Source: Phoronis australis (Eukaryota; Phoronida; Phoronidae). From it: DNA of 64,000 nt. The notes under the pieces are model-generated. The model was not told the origin of the DNA. It was given only the letters and a program-made list of their open reading frames with translations, and searched no databases. This document shows, in pieces, positions 48,061-60,099 of the stretch. Location: NCBI GenBank assembly GCA_002633005.1, contig NMRA01000148.1:96371-160370 (forward strand). Direction: 5' to 3'. A program made the translations under genes and the position numbers. The first letter of the stretch is position 1, and each line of letters begins with the position of its first letter.

Positions 48061-51000
48061 CTGGAAATAATAAAAGAATTGTCAAATGAGAAAAAAATAA
48101 AGAAGGGCAAACCACAAAATAACAGCTAAGTCAGCATAATCGGTGACATATTTTATGTTCATAATAACAAGAGAATGCAGATCGATTGCGTACATTGGAA
48201 GATTCAAATTACTCAACACACCATTACTGTGAACAGCACATCTAGATAGTAGATTTCAAACTGCAGCTCAATTTTCAAAATCCACATTCTAGATTCTCGA
48301 CAAATCCTCCAAAGCAAATCTAAGTTCATGTACACAAAAGTACAACAGAGTCCCTTATTACAAACCTTTGTGTTCTGCTGCTGCTGTAGCCTCAGATCTC
48401 ATGGAGGCGCCAATGAACACACCATGTCTCCAGTTGAACGCCTCGTACACCAGTGGTACACCTTCGGGCCGTCGACCACCAAAGATGATGGCATCAATCG
48501 GAACCCCTTTCGGATCCTCCCAAGCAGGGTCCATGGTCGGACACTGACTAGCTGGCGTGCAGAATCGCGAGTTGGGATGAGCAGCAGGCTTAGATGATTC
48601 AGGCGTCCATGGTTCATTCAGCCACGATGTGACAGTGACATCTGGAGGCAGGTTTGCATCCATTCCTTCCCAGTAGACCCCACCATCACTGGTCTCGGCA
48701 ACGTTAGTATAGATGGTGTTCTTGGAGATTGTGGCCATTGCCATGGGGTTTGTCTTGTCAGAAGTGCCTGGTAATAAGCAAAGCAAGGTTAGAATGCTAC
48801 ACTATTAACAAACATTATAACCATCATTACATGCATATAAGAAAGTGTGTGTTTAAAAATAGTATTGACAACTACAGTCATGATCATGCCTGTTATAAAA
48901 GTGATTGCTTTCACTGACCAAGCCATGTTTATACGCACACACATCTTTTAGGAAGCATTGATGAACATGTTTTTCTAGAATTCAACATTCTCTCCAATTT
49001 ATATCCCAGCAGCAATTCATGTTTATGACGTAGCTCATGTGGGTCTACCACAGTCAGACAAAGGGTTTGAATTTTCAAGGGTGACACACTTGGTTCTCTT
49101 AAGTATGAGGTTCTACCTGGTGATAATTTACAATACACAGTCACACTATGCGTCAACAAACCATGTGGCCTATTTCATGAAAAGTGACTTTCAGAAATTG
49201 GGTCTTACACTTCACACAACAATTTTTCGCTTATACAAATGTTCTAAATCTCTGAGAATATGTCTATAACTGATAACTACAGGGACAATTTGTATGAATT
49301 ATTTCTAAGCTATGATGTGCCAATAATAACAATAATAACAATAATAACAAGGCCAAACCTTTATTCAGTAGTGAAGTGGGACCACAAGACCAAATCTCTG
49401 ATTTGTCGCTTTTCATAAAATGGACACCTGGTTTGCAATGTTGGCTCACTTTTTACAAGCTTACATTCCACGAGTTCCATGTTAGATGAGCTGTTTTAAT
49501 AGTAGACTTGGCAACAGCGAAGTATTTTAGAAAAGCACTGGGAAGGTTGTTGCAATGAGGTTCAATTTTACTATCAAGAAGCTCGTGCGACTGGTGTTGC
49601 AAAATTTATATTCAAAAGAAAAGAACAGACTCGTAAATTGTGTCTATATTTCAATTTTTTATTTTTTTATTTTTTTTTTTATTATCCTTTACAAACAATT
49701 ACAAAAACAAACAAACAAATAAGTACACCATTCATTCACGCATGCACACCTCAGGAAGACCATTCTCATATCTCGTTTAAAGTAAATATCTTCTACATGA
49801 ACTTAACATGAAAAATAAATTTTTCCCATTTTGCAGAGAAGCTGTCATGTACAAAGTTGTTATGTGCATTTAATTTTTCAGCATTATAGTANACTTTTAG
49901 ACGCAGGGCTTTCCAGATATCTACGGGCCATAGCGAGTTTTAAAGCTTTGCTGAAAGTATGCATATTAACCATATTTCAATTTTTTACGCGGCATGAATT
50001 TGCATCAAAATCCAATTGCAAATCTGCAACAATTAGCACACGATTGAATGGTTTGGATTAAAAAAGAGCTCCTTACCTGGAGCCACCCCAAAAAACCCAG
50101 CCTCTGGGTTAATGGCTCTCAACTGGCCATTGTCGTCAAATCTCATCCACGCGATGTCATCCCCAACACACTCCACCTTGAAGCCAGGTAACGTAGGTAA
50201 CAGCATGGCAAGATTGGTCTTACCGCAGGCGCTGGGAAATGCTGCAGCCACATATTTCTTCTTACCCTCTGGATTTGTAATTCCAAGAATCTACAAAGAA
50301 CAAAATAATGGTGCCGTTTTCTAGACGCTGAAAATAGCTTTGATGTTCAACTTACAGTGAATGATCTTCACAACAAGATTTTGATGTTCAACTTACAGTG
50401 AAGTGAGCTTCGCAACAAGATTTCAAATTTGACAACTAGATTCCACTAGTAGCCTTGACTGATGTGCTGGAAAATTTGCAAACCCACCGACCCACAAGAT
50501 CATATTCCTCTTCCCACTCTTCTTTATGTAACACTTTACATGTCCTCTCTTCTTGTGTAAAAATGTGGCATATGTTGCAACCAATGTAAAATGACCTGGG
50601 GCCCGTTTCAAGAAAACTGACAGCTAAGACAAATCTTAAATTTCAGTCAATTTTAAGACAAAATTTAAATTTGTCTCAAGTCCTTTTCAAGAAAGAGGTC
50701 TTAAGTTTTTGACTGAAGTTTTGTCTTAATTTTGACTACATTACCAGATGTGGAAGTTTCAAAGTTTGGAAGTTGAGACAAATCTTGGACTCGAGTCAAA
50801 AATGAACTTCAGTCAGTTTCTTGGAATAGGCCCCAGCACTCCAACTTGAATTGTGCAGGTAAATTTGTAACAATGACAACATTTAAATTCTCACCAACAT
50901 GTGTTCAGCAAGCCAACCTTCGTTTTTGGCGAGAATGCTGCCGAGGCGAAGAGCAAAGCATTTCTTCCCAAGCAGTGAGTTTCCACCATAGCCGCTACCA

Positions 51001-54000
51001 AACGAATTGATTTCGTTATTTTGTGGATTGTGAGCGATCAACACTTTGGACGGATTGCATGGCCAATTGGCTTTCGGTGGCTCTACAAAGTAAAGACAGA
51101 ATTACACAAACAATCTTAAACAAATTTCCATGATTCCCTCTTGGTGTATTTTTATTTTCAGATGTAATATTTATTTTGAACGTGTTCCTTTTCCAACAAA
51201 AGTAGCACACAATTTTCACTAAGCAAAGTAGCGAAATGACTAGCAAAATGAGGACTTTTTATTTATAATAAAATTTGCTATAAATTTTCCTTCTCTGAGT
51301 TTTTATCTTTTCTCATTTTCCATGAGTTTTCTACATATAAAAACTATTTTTGTCATTTTCCAGATGGAAACCATGTTTTTATCATCTAACAAGTGCACAA
51401 GACATTCAGTTTATTAAACTTGTCTCTTCCCTATGCAAACTTTCAATCACCACCTCATGAAAAGTCAGACAACAACTTATATTATTGCACCTGTGAGTTT
51501 CAATTCTCATATTATTGAAATAAATATTTAGTTATCAGTAAATTCAGTAAATTGCACCAACTGGAAACTTCTACTGAATTCTTCGGCAGTTTTCAGAAGC
51601 AATCTCCACCTCTCCTCCCCTTTGAAAAACCAGGAATGCAAGGTGCACTCTAAACACAACTAGACGCCTAAAAGTAAGAGTACAGTAGACTGTGTTCAAC
51701 CCACCTGACATGGGGAGTGGGGCACCCACTGAGTGGGTAGCACGGATGAAGCTGTCGTTTCCCAATGTGTCCAGAACCTGTTTACCCATGCGTGTCATGA
51801 TTCGCATACTGGCCACGACATAAGCGGAGTCTGTCAGCTGTATGCCAATTTTGGACAGCGGTGACCCCACTGGGCCCATGCTGAATGGGATCACATACAT
51901 AGTGCGACCTGCAATGGGAAAAAGGTAAGAGCGTAATGTTCTTGCACACACAGTTTCTAAGAAGTTTCCCGAAGACAGAAAAACATAAAATTACTAATGA
52001 AATGTGAAATTCCATGTTAGGCACATACAAACAATTTTTTGTTTAATGGTCAATAAAAGCCAGAAACAAAACAAAGGAAATTTATTGCAATTGTACCATA
52101 AAAGTGCAGTCAACAAAAAGATAGTAAAAGTAGACATAATAGTTAAGCAATAACCTACAAAAAACAACAGGTCTTATTTAATACTCATCTCACATTACTT
52201 CATAGCAAAAAGTAATCACCATTACCATCCAACAGGAAAACATTACCTGCCATACAGCCAGGAAACCTGTCATTCATTGCATTCTCCATGTCACCTGGTG
52301 ACATCCACTTGCCCAGAACCCCCGTGACCCCTTCCTTGGGGATGGGAATGGTGTCCCTCTCATTAGCTGTGGTGATGACTGTTTTACTCTCAACCCTAGC
52401 GACATCTGCAGGATCTGTCCGAGCCAACCAGCTATAAGAAGACACACATGACTAACATCAAGACTTCAGCACAGTATTTGTTATGATCCGCTGCATTTCA
52501 TTAATTCATGCGGTGGCCATTTTGTTCGGGCAGCCCGTGAAGCAGTTTGAAATGAAACATCTAGTACCAGGTGGTTTGTAACATCACACAATTCCAAAGT
52601 AATTTAACCATATGTCTTAGAAGCTTCATGACAGCAGTATAAGAGCATGAGGGTATATTGAGAGATGGGCAGTGCTAGTAGCGTTTTTAGATAAAAAATC
52701 CAAACTTGTGGAGTTGAGGAAAGATGCAGGCTGTTCAAGCAATAATTATATATAAACGGTTGTTTGGCAAATACAAACAATAGTGAGCTAGCCAAAACTT
52801 GATAAGCCTTCTAAATAAAATGTTCATGTCAGTCATGCTAGAAGCAAACAACACATAACTTTTAAGTTGTTAAAGACTATTTCTATTTGTTTATACATGA
52901 ATTGCCTTGGCAACCATTTTGAATTATCACAATTGTTCTAATAGTTATGATACATCTTCTATACTTAAATCATCAGAATTTCTGTGGTAGATATGTGACT
53001 TCCTCGGTTTAGTACACAGTTGCAATTCCATAATAGCTGGTTACAATGACAACGGCACACATTCAACTGTGACAACTTCCCCAAGTCTCCAGAGAGTGGC
53101 ATTAAAAATGCTTTGAGCATGGTTGCCAACTGCTAATATGACTGCCATAGCGTCTAAAATACCCTATTACCATTATAATTATACCCAATAATTCAACTTA
53201 GCGACATCTCAAATTTTCAAAGGAGTCAATTCAAGTATTCTGGACATGGTTGCCTGCTTCTAACAAGACTGTCCTCAAACCTGAACTTGTTGATTTGGGC
53301 TAGCAAAATACCTGGTTACCATGGCAACAGTACATATTTCAGCTTGGCAACTTCCCAGGTTTCAACAAAGGGTAACTACGAGTACTTTGAGCACAATTGC
53401 CTGCTTCTAACACGACTGTGCCATCAAACCTAAAATTGATGATTTTGGCAAGCTGACATGAAGTTTTCAAATGTGCACGACAAAAAAAATCCATTTGAGT
53501 ATTTTAAATTCATTCAACAGAATCTATATTTTATGGAAACTCTGTGTGGTGCTCGATCTATTATTTAACCCTATATAAGGAAAAGGGTATCATTAAGTCA
53601 TTGACTGAATCCACTTCTTCTATTGGCTGGAAAAACTCACCAATTCTCCAACTTGGGTAGAGCTTTGATCATGCCTTCTTTCTGAAGCACACTCAAGAGG
53701 GCGCTATTCTCAGCTTCTGACCCATCACAGATATGAATGTCCTTTGGCTTGCACAGAGCTACACGATCCTCAACAAATTGTTTGACTGACGGCTGGAGAG
53801 ACTCAATATCTCCGTGCACCACCTGAACGGATAGAGCCCTGGATGCACTTTTGCAGAGCTGTTTTAAGACACCATTGGGCCTGCAGAGGAAAGAAAAAGA
53901 AACTCTTCATTACTTATAAAAAATATCTGGCAAATCCTGCCCAATCTACTTGTTAGCTTCGAAGTTTCAACAATATATAGACAGCAGGAAAACACATTTC

Positions 54001-54642
54001 AGCAGCAGATTGCAAGTTGAAATTAGACACCAATGACATATAAATGCAAGGATGTTTTAAAATACGGACAAAAATTATCTTGAAATAAATATTCTGACTA
54101 ACAATGATGGATTTAGGCTGATATTCACAATAAGACTTCTATCAAAAATATCACAAAACAGTTTTGTGTCAAGAGGACTTATGAATACGTATATACTCAA
54201 ACTTGACAATACTCATTGACGGATGACCTTTTCAATATAATTCTAGAGCTTGAATTTCCAAGTAGCCTTCCTTGAATAATTATATTTTCCAATATGAACC
54301 AATTTTCTTCGCTTGAATAATCACTATTCAAATTCGAAACGAGTCAATTGCTCAAACACAATATTATCATAAATGTATAAATTACATCTACATAATAAAA
54401 ATTAACATCTATGCATCTATTAATCTATAACAAACAAATAAAATCGAATTTTATTAGTTTATGAACTATGGATCTATGAGTTCTTATCGCACATACTTCA
54501 CAATATTGCATCAGATAACATATCTTTTGTTGTGAACAAACACATGTTCGTTATCAGTGATAAAGCCCAATAAATTATGTAACTACATGTCATAAAAATA
54601 TTGGAAAACAATTACTTACATTTCCCCAGTACGAGTATCCAT
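47606..54642 (-). CDS. PCK1: Phosphoenolpyruvate carboxykinase (GTP)
   Basis: The enzyme converts oxaloacetate and GTP to phosphoenolpyruvate, GDP and CO2, the committing step of gluconeogenesis. Coding exons in transcript order: 54642-54620, 53880-53641, 52431-52247, 51908-51705, 51082-50895, 50290-50077, 48767-48366, 48060-47606; all GT-AG with matching phases, 636 codons (human PCK1 622, PCK2 640). Signature residues are intact, numbered here (rat PCK1 in brackets): Arg100 (87), Tyr249 (235), Lys257 and Lys258 (243, 244), His278 (264), the P-loop 'FPSACGKTN' with Cys302 (288) and Lys304 (290), 'VGDDIAW' with Asp324 and Asp325 (310, 311), and Arg419 (405). Start: an in-frame TGA sits 60 bases upstream, no ATG lies between, and the context is 'aaaatcATGG'. 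The first 30 residues have both acidic and basic residues, so cytosolic or mitochondrial location is undecided. Confidence 0.95.
48366..48767 (-). CDS. PCK1: PEPCK exon 7
   Basis: Residues 352-485. '[14 protein letters not shown]', '[14 protein letters not shown]' (Arg419), '[17 protein letters not shown]' and the mobile lid '[16 protein letters not shown]' are all intact. The donor 'gtttgt' is a weak but valid GT site. Confidence 0.96.
49320..49352. repeat. (AATAAC)n microsatellite
   Basis: Repeated 'aataataac' units in the PEPCK intron between exons 6 and 7. Confidence 0.8.
49650..49725. repeat. T-rich tract followed by (CAAA)n
   Basis: A run of 'tttttta' units passes into 'acaaaaacaaacaaacaaat'. 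It could be the tail of an old retroposon on the minus strand, but no body is recognisable. Confidence 0.6.
49892..49892. other. Ambiguous base (N)
   Basis: A single undetermined base in the PEPCK intron between exons 6 and 7, so it does not affect coding. Confidence 0.95.
50077..50290 (-). CDS. PCK1: PEPCK exon 6: P-loop
   Basis: Residues 281-351. '[13 protein letters not shown]' leads to the P-loop '[12 protein letters not shown]', with the hyper-reactive Cys302 and Lys304. The second kinase motif 'VGDDIAW' and '[13 protein letters not shown]' follow. The donor is 'gtaagg'. Confidence 0.97.
50340..50423. repeat. 41-bp direct repeat, two copies
   Basis: 'gatgttcaacttacagtgaa' recurs 41 bp downstream, followed in both by 'cttc-caacaagatt'. 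It lies just upstream, in the transcript sense, of PEPCK exon 6. Confidence 0.75.
50597..50837. mobile_element. Terminal-inverted-repeat element in a PEPCK intron
   Basis: The left end 'ggggcccgtttcaagaaaac' mirrors the right end 'agtcagtttcttggaatagg' plus 'cccc'. The interior repeats 'gacaaatctta', 'ttgtct' and 'gactgaa' words symmetrically. About 240 bp, non-coding, in the intron between PEPCK exons 5 and 6. Confidence 0.7.
50895..51082 (-). CDS. PCK1: PEPCK exon 5
   Basis: Residues 218-280. '[20 protein letters not shown]' carries Tyr249, Lys257 and Lys258; 'GWLAEHML' carries the metal-binding His278. Confidence 0.96.
51705..51908 (-). CDS. PCK1: PEPCK exon 4
   Basis: Residues 150-217. 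'[20 protein letters not shown]' and '[11 protein letters not shown]' are near-invariant in GTP-type PEPCK. The donor is 'gtgggt'. Confidence 0.95.
52247..52431 (-). CDS. PCK1: PEPCK exon 3
   Basis: Residues 88-149. '[14 protein letters not shown]' contains Arg100, the substrate-binding Arg87 of rat PCK1. 'IPIPKEG' and 'FPGCMAG' follow. The acceptor is 'tcttatag' and the donor 'gtaatg'. Confidence 0.95.
52900..53475. repeat. Degenerate tandem repeat, about three copies, in a PEPCK intron
   Basis: 'gcatggttgccaactgctaa' (about 53,117), 'acatggttgcctgcttctaa' (about 53,245) and 'gcacaattgcctgcttctaa' (about 53,386) mark successive units. Each is followed by 'gactg' and, in two, 'atcaaacct-aa-ttgatga'. 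'ctggttacaatgacaac' and 'ctggttaccatggcaac' mark unit starts. Confidence 0.65.
53641..53880 (-). CDS. PCK1: PEPCK exon 2
   Basis: Residues 8-87 plus split Cys88. '[15 protein letters not shown]' is the conserved N-domain motif ('[11 protein letters not shown]' in vertebrates). Bounded by 'ttcctctgcag' and 'gtgagt'. Confidence 0.95.
54620..54642 (-). CDS. PCK1: PEPCK exon 1 (start codon)
   Basis: Codes for MDTRTGE and the first two bases of Met8, ending at 'gtaagt'. The 23-bp coding part joins in phase to exon 2. The upstream in-frame stop is at 54,703-54,705. Confidence 0.8.
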
Positions 54643-55860
54643 GATTTTGAAATTTTTAAATGCCCAAAACTTTCCACAAAAGTGATCCTCACTCCTTGAG
54701 ATTCAATAAGTGAAATGGAAATTCCAGGATGGTAAACAAGTTTATACAGAAGACAACAGCAAGAGGCTTCAGAGAAGGTGTGTCACATTTCTCTCCTGTC
54801 ATTGGTTGATTTTGGTAGGTGTTGGCCAGACATTGCAACCCGATTGGGTAACCTAAATATTGCATCAGCTGACACTGGTCAATACCTGTTGTGACGCACA
54901 AGTATTTTCATAGCCAACAGTTAACCTTGAAGCATGTCTGAGGTTGTTGAAGGGTGAAACACAAACCATGGCATTCCTGATCCAGGGGTTGTAAACAAGT
55001 TTTCTGTTTTTAACTGCGATAGGTCAAAAGTATACAGGGTCAAAGCCCAGTAACTAGTTTAAACTAGTTGAGGTGCCAAACAAATTTACCATGGTAACAA
55101 ATGATCTGCCTGGAGGAAGTAAGCTGACCAGTGAGCAAGTGACTAACAAATGTCCTTGACACAGGATACCCTGTTCAATACATGACCAATATATATCTGA
55201 GTCACTATGGTTTGAAACACAAATGTTTGTGGTTGCTTGTGGACTACCTATCCATACCACAGGGGATACCCCTATTATGTAGCACAATACAGGGACAATA
55301 ACCTCATAATACCCCCTTCAGGGACTGTAGTTGAATAAAGCAGCATTGTTGCTAAAAAGGTTGTTGGGGTGCACACCCATAGAAAAGGTATACAGGTAGC
55401 TTTTTGATGGCCAGTTTCCTCTCAAAATGTTGCCTTTTCTGACAAGGGTGCAATTTCCGACTTATAAACTCCACATGTTACTGGTTTCCGACCACAGAAA
55501 TCTATAGAAGGTTTTCAATGTGATACTTTTTAAAAAGTTGTAGCAAAAGAAGAACTTATTTTTGACAACACAGCATCTCTTCTTAGGTTAAATAGTCAGC
55601 AAAAGAGTAAAGTTTCTGAAACAAACCATTCAAATGGACGACTGTTGGATGGAATCTTCCAATAAATGTGTTCGTTTTTAAAGTCCACTCTTAAATGGGG
55701 GGATATAGTAATTTTTCAATATTACATTCGGTCAAAAATATAGTCCACTCCCCCTCCCCCAGGTGTAAGTTGCAGTTTAATGGCAGAGAATAGCCTGCTT
55801 CATGCTTCATGGCAGCAAAACCTAGCTACCAAACACACGAGAACCAAACACGTAAGAAAA
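54643..55860 (-). promoter_or_regulatory. Upstream region of PEPCK (5' UTR and probable promoter)
   Basis: No clear TATA box or initiator was found, and the transcription start is unknown. The untranslated leader is at least 60 bases if unspliced. Its position is the only evidence for promoter function. No other gene supported here. Confidence 0.3.
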
Positions 55861-56150
55861 AAAATGAAAGTTCTCTGGCCAAGTGAAATGTGGCAAAATT
55901 GGCTGAATAAAGGAGAATATAAGTGATAACAAATGTAGCCAACGACAACGCTCAAATCACCACTGATGACACAGAGAATGACCACGACATCACCACCAGC
56001 ACTGTCAATAACACCAGCAATGCTGCCAGCAACACCGACAATAACATCGACGACACTGATGACAATACTAAGACATCCATAAACATTACAAAGCCCCCAT
56101 TGATGGCGTTGATGATACGAAACCACCATCACCAAAACTTATGATCTGAA
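55860..56150. repeat. Dispersed Asn/Asp/Thr-codon-like repeat, copy 2
   Basis: 'aaaaatgaaag', 'ggcaaaattggctgaataaa' and 'ggagaatataagtgataaca' parallel the start of the copy at 18,430. A run of 'aac/gac/acc/atc' triplets follows, giving a 73-codon open frame of Asn, Thr and Asp. No domain, signal peptide or splice context supports a gene. Confidence 0.5.
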
Positions 56151-56179
56151 AAAGATCTCTTAAGGAACACCAGAGATAC

Positions 56180-56950
56180 GGCATGAGAAACAGCAGTCCT
56201 CAGAAAATCCCAAATAACTCGAAAACGTTAAGTAGGCGTACTAAAATAGTAGCACACTATCGATAGCTCTTAACAAGATCTATCTACAAGCCAAATTTCA
56301 GAAGAATCTTTCAAAGGACAGCAGAGTTACAGACACGCAAAGTGAAAAATGGCCACCACAGTGCCACCTTGTGTCTTATTTCCCTAATTTACAATAATAA
56401 CCCTCAAGCTTTTCATGACAGACATGTTGTCCATTTTCACTTCAATTGTACGAAACCTGCAATCTATAGTGTGCGTAGGATAAACCAATAACAGAGCAGC
56501 AAATCGCCAGACTAGTAAATCTCCAATAACTCAAAAATGGTAAGTCTGAGCGAGAAACAGATAGCCATTAAGGGACGCTGTATATACAGTCATCTAAAAA
56601 CTTAGGGTAATTTGAGAATGGTAAGTTGTAGCAAGAAACGGATGACAAACTCCAGACGGTGAGATAGCCCTTGACGAAATCCATCCACAAATCTATCAAC
56701 AGAGGACCAGGGAGCTAGAGTTCCACGAAGGGAAATTTTCAAAAATGGCTGTAACACTGCCATCTTTGGACTAAATTCACCCCAAAATAAATAAGTCTCC
56801 AGCTTTTAATGAGATACACCTTGTGTTAATTTTATGTTGATCTTCAGACGTAAAATGTGACCTGTAGTGTGCATACAAACAAGTAAATGAAAAAATTCAT
56901 GACAAATCAACAAACTTAGAGAACTTTCATTTCGAGGAGTACAAATGAAC
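56180..56950. repeat. Dispersed repeat of the 'gaaaaatggcc' family, two tandem parts
   Basis: Two successive blocks carry 'gatagctcttaacaagatct' or 'gatagcccttgacgaaatcc', then a 'gaaaaatggcc' or 'caaaaatggct' word, then 'tttaatgagatacaccttgt'-like text, as in 21,640-22,140. Confidence 0.55.
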
Positions 56951-59427
56951 ATATTGTTGCACAATGTTAAGAGTCATAAAATAGAGATAAATTCCAAAAT
57001 ACAAGTAATGAACATTTTCAATGTTTAAACCTACACCGTAGCTATGCCTGCAGATTATTGTCATCATAAGATTTTATTTCCAAAATGATATACAGTATTT
57101 TAGAAATTGATTAGATAATGTCAGTCTATTCTAATGGAAATTTAGTGCCGCATATCACAATCAATAATGGTTATATTACCAATTTAGCGTGTACAACAGG
57201 ATAGCCAAGTGACATTTTATTTTCTCATTTTTCTTAGAAGGTATGTAACACCAAATTCGTGCTTTTACAGTTCAAGTTCTGTACCATAGCTTATTTGTAG
57301 GTATTCACAACAATGTAAGAAGCCCTTGCAAAATGAAAAAGGTCAATTTAGGTAATTATTTGAGTCTGAATCTGGTCATGTCTTCTTAAAGTTATCCTCA
57401 GTGGTGTTTTTTTTCTGGTCATGACCTTGGTATTCATCAGGAGTTATGACCTATTTACAAACAGCATTGTAAGGAGGCCTATTCAAAGGTGTGCCTGGCT
57501 ACCAGCTATTTGATTGGCTATTCATTAGGCTGACCTATATACTTTATGCTCAAGAGCCCTTGAAGTTTCCATCATTGTTGCCAAGCATTCACAGCATATA
57601 CCTAAACTGGATTACTGAACTAGGTTACTTTACTCTTTGGAATGAGACTACACCAACTGCTCATTACAAAACTTGACAGACACATTAAAAGGTACAACAA
57701 TCACAACATACAATGCATACAGTTGTAAATTATAGAATCAGCTGACCATTGAACAGAGCTATTTGCTTCATCACTGAAAATCCAGATTGATTGGGTAATA
57801 AGGTAATCAGCTAACTGTAATGACCTAGCTAAACACATCACCAAAGTTCTGGGAATTTCCATGCAATGTGGATGATCATTCGGAAAATCCCCAACGGGAT
57901 GCTCATGAGCGCTTTCTTGAAAAATTTACAGAAATTGAAAAACGATGAACCGCAAAGTGAACATTTAAGAAAAAAGGAACAACAATCAAAAACGTCAGGA
58001 AACGCATCCTCTGGTGATTCATCATTACTGTTTTGGCTCTGAGGTAAAAACTGACCAGAATGACAAGAGTTTATAAATGAATAGCTACTGACCAAGACAA
58101 GCAATATGCCCAGGTGAACAGGACACTGTCCTTAAAAACCTTAAGTTGATGAGACAACCCTGTACAAGTCACATAATTAATGCAATAAATTTTGACATAA
58201 GACAAATTAACCAGTCTTGTCCTGTCACCTAGTGGCCAAAGTCCACAACATGTCTGGCTCCAATTAGGATAAGATAACAGCAAGAAGCACTCTGTGAGAT
58301 TAGGGTTAAATATAGACCAAGGAAGCATGTTTTTCCACTGCCAGTATCTCACTTATTATGCGCAATCTACACAGTTTAGGTAGGCTTGCATAGCTTAGGT
58401 ACAGGAATACAGTAACAGGTCTTGCATCATCCCAAGTCAAGTGGCAGCTGAATTATATATGAATTACTTAACAAAGCCCATTTAATGAAATTTTAACAAC
58501 TCTAAGCATAAAACAGATTGCAGTTATGGAAACCGCAATAAAAAGTGTAGCAAATATCTGTGATGGGGGGACACTTGACTCAGCTTAACATTAGGGGGAG
58601 AGGCTTTAACATTTGAGATTAGTATTTTTTCTAGCAATTAAGGGTAATAAAAATTCCAATGTGAAGAAGTTTTTTTCTCAGAATTTCACCACCCTGAGCT
58701 AGAAAATTTTGACCCTTTCATAGCATTTTTGTATAACACTAAAAAATATCATGTAGTTTTAACACAGTGTACTATGTTTTTTAGAGAAAATAAACTCAGA
58801 CCTAAATTCCCACAGTGAGTGGGAGTGACCCCCTCCCACAAATAACAATTTACTAAAGGTCAGTCACCTGTCACAACTAATCTGTCTGGACAGCATGTGC
58901 TTTTTAAAAATGAACATCATTTTGAAGGTTTTGCAAACAACAAAATATGCACAACCATTGTGTTTGCCAACATCTTTATCACATGACTTGTTGAATACAT
59001 AAAAGCTACAAAAAATAAGTCAAAGATAATTACAGAATCCAAATTTCTAGATGAAAGCAACCACTTCTCCCAGTTGCAACAAAACAGGTTTACCACACAA
59101 CAATTGAAAACCTAATCTGACATGAGGAACACGAAAAATTATTTGAAGGAATATACCACAGAATTCGTAGTCTATGTTTTCACAAAATGCATTTCATTGG
59201 AACCAACACAACATTTGTATGAGAATTTCTTCAAGGAGGCAGATGGCACCTCTGAATGAAATGGCAGATTCACTGATATTCCTAACCAGGTTTGAACCTA
59301 TGCCCTTTGGGCGCACCTGATGATAAAAAGTGTCTCTTTTTTCAAAAAGTTGTGCCCAGCAGACTTAGTGTAATTAAAGTGGTAACATATGAAATAGAAA
59401 CGCCCAGGGGAAATCGAAATAAGAACA
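56951..59427. other. Intergenic, nothing coding recognised
   Basis: About 2.5 kb of AT-rich sequence without supported protein or array. A tRNA-like B box 'aggttcaaacctgg' lies on the minus strand at 59,286-59,299, with no convincing A box. Confidence 0.45.
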
Positions 59428-59575
59428 GAGTCATGATTTACCGACAGGCTACATGATGGTAAAAAAACGAGAGAAGTTACTTACTAGAAGACTGTAAGTT
59501 AGGTACGCTGGGAAGTAAGTAAGTAACTTCTCTAATTTTTTACCATCATCACAGAAGACAATGATGAATCATGAG
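59428..59575. mobile_element. Small hairpin element
   Basis: 'tgatggtaaaaaaacgagag' plus 'aagttacttact' (59,454-59,485) pairs with 'agtaagtaacttctctaatt' plus 'ttttaccatca' (to 59,548). Outer words 'tcatgatt' and 'aatcatga' extend the symmetry. About 100-150 bp, non-coding. Confidence 0.65.
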
Positions 59576-60099
59576 CACTTTTAACCGTAGCTATATGTTG
59601 ACTAGGATCTTGCGTTTTTGGAAGAGTATTGTGTTTTAAAAGATGCACCTGGGGAGGCGCACTGCTGCAATGTACTTGCGCCTTTTTATTTTTTTATGTG
59701 CTAATAGCGTAAAGGTGCAGTCCAGGAATATGCCTGCAGATTAGTGATGTCCCCAATGGTGTGCTAATCACCGTCTTATGACATAATCATGTGCTGCAGT
59801 GTTGACACTTTAGACTGTAAAGTACATTGGACTCAGAAAATGCCCAACAGAGCCTACCACAGGTTATGTCACTGGAATGAAGACTTCACTGGAAAACAAT
59901 TGGAGAGAGTGTTCAGATATTAAATTATTTTCAGAGGGCCCATGACATATAAGGATCAGCTTTCTTAGCTCAACAACCTAAACTATGAAGGAAAATTTTA
60001 CTATATAAAAAAGCAGGAAAACAATACACATGTCATAACATTTTTTCAAAACGAACCATAAACTAGGGTGCACAGCAGTTGTAGGATTCGTCTGAAGTC

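Noticed and set aside
55923-56144. 73-codon Asn/Thr/Asp-rich frame
   Set aside because: Same repeat as above. The composition follows from AAC/GAC/ACC triplets, not from protein constraint.
59286-59299. tRNA B box on the minus strand
   Set aside because: 'aggttcaaacctgg' fits, but no A box or stems at the right distance were found.
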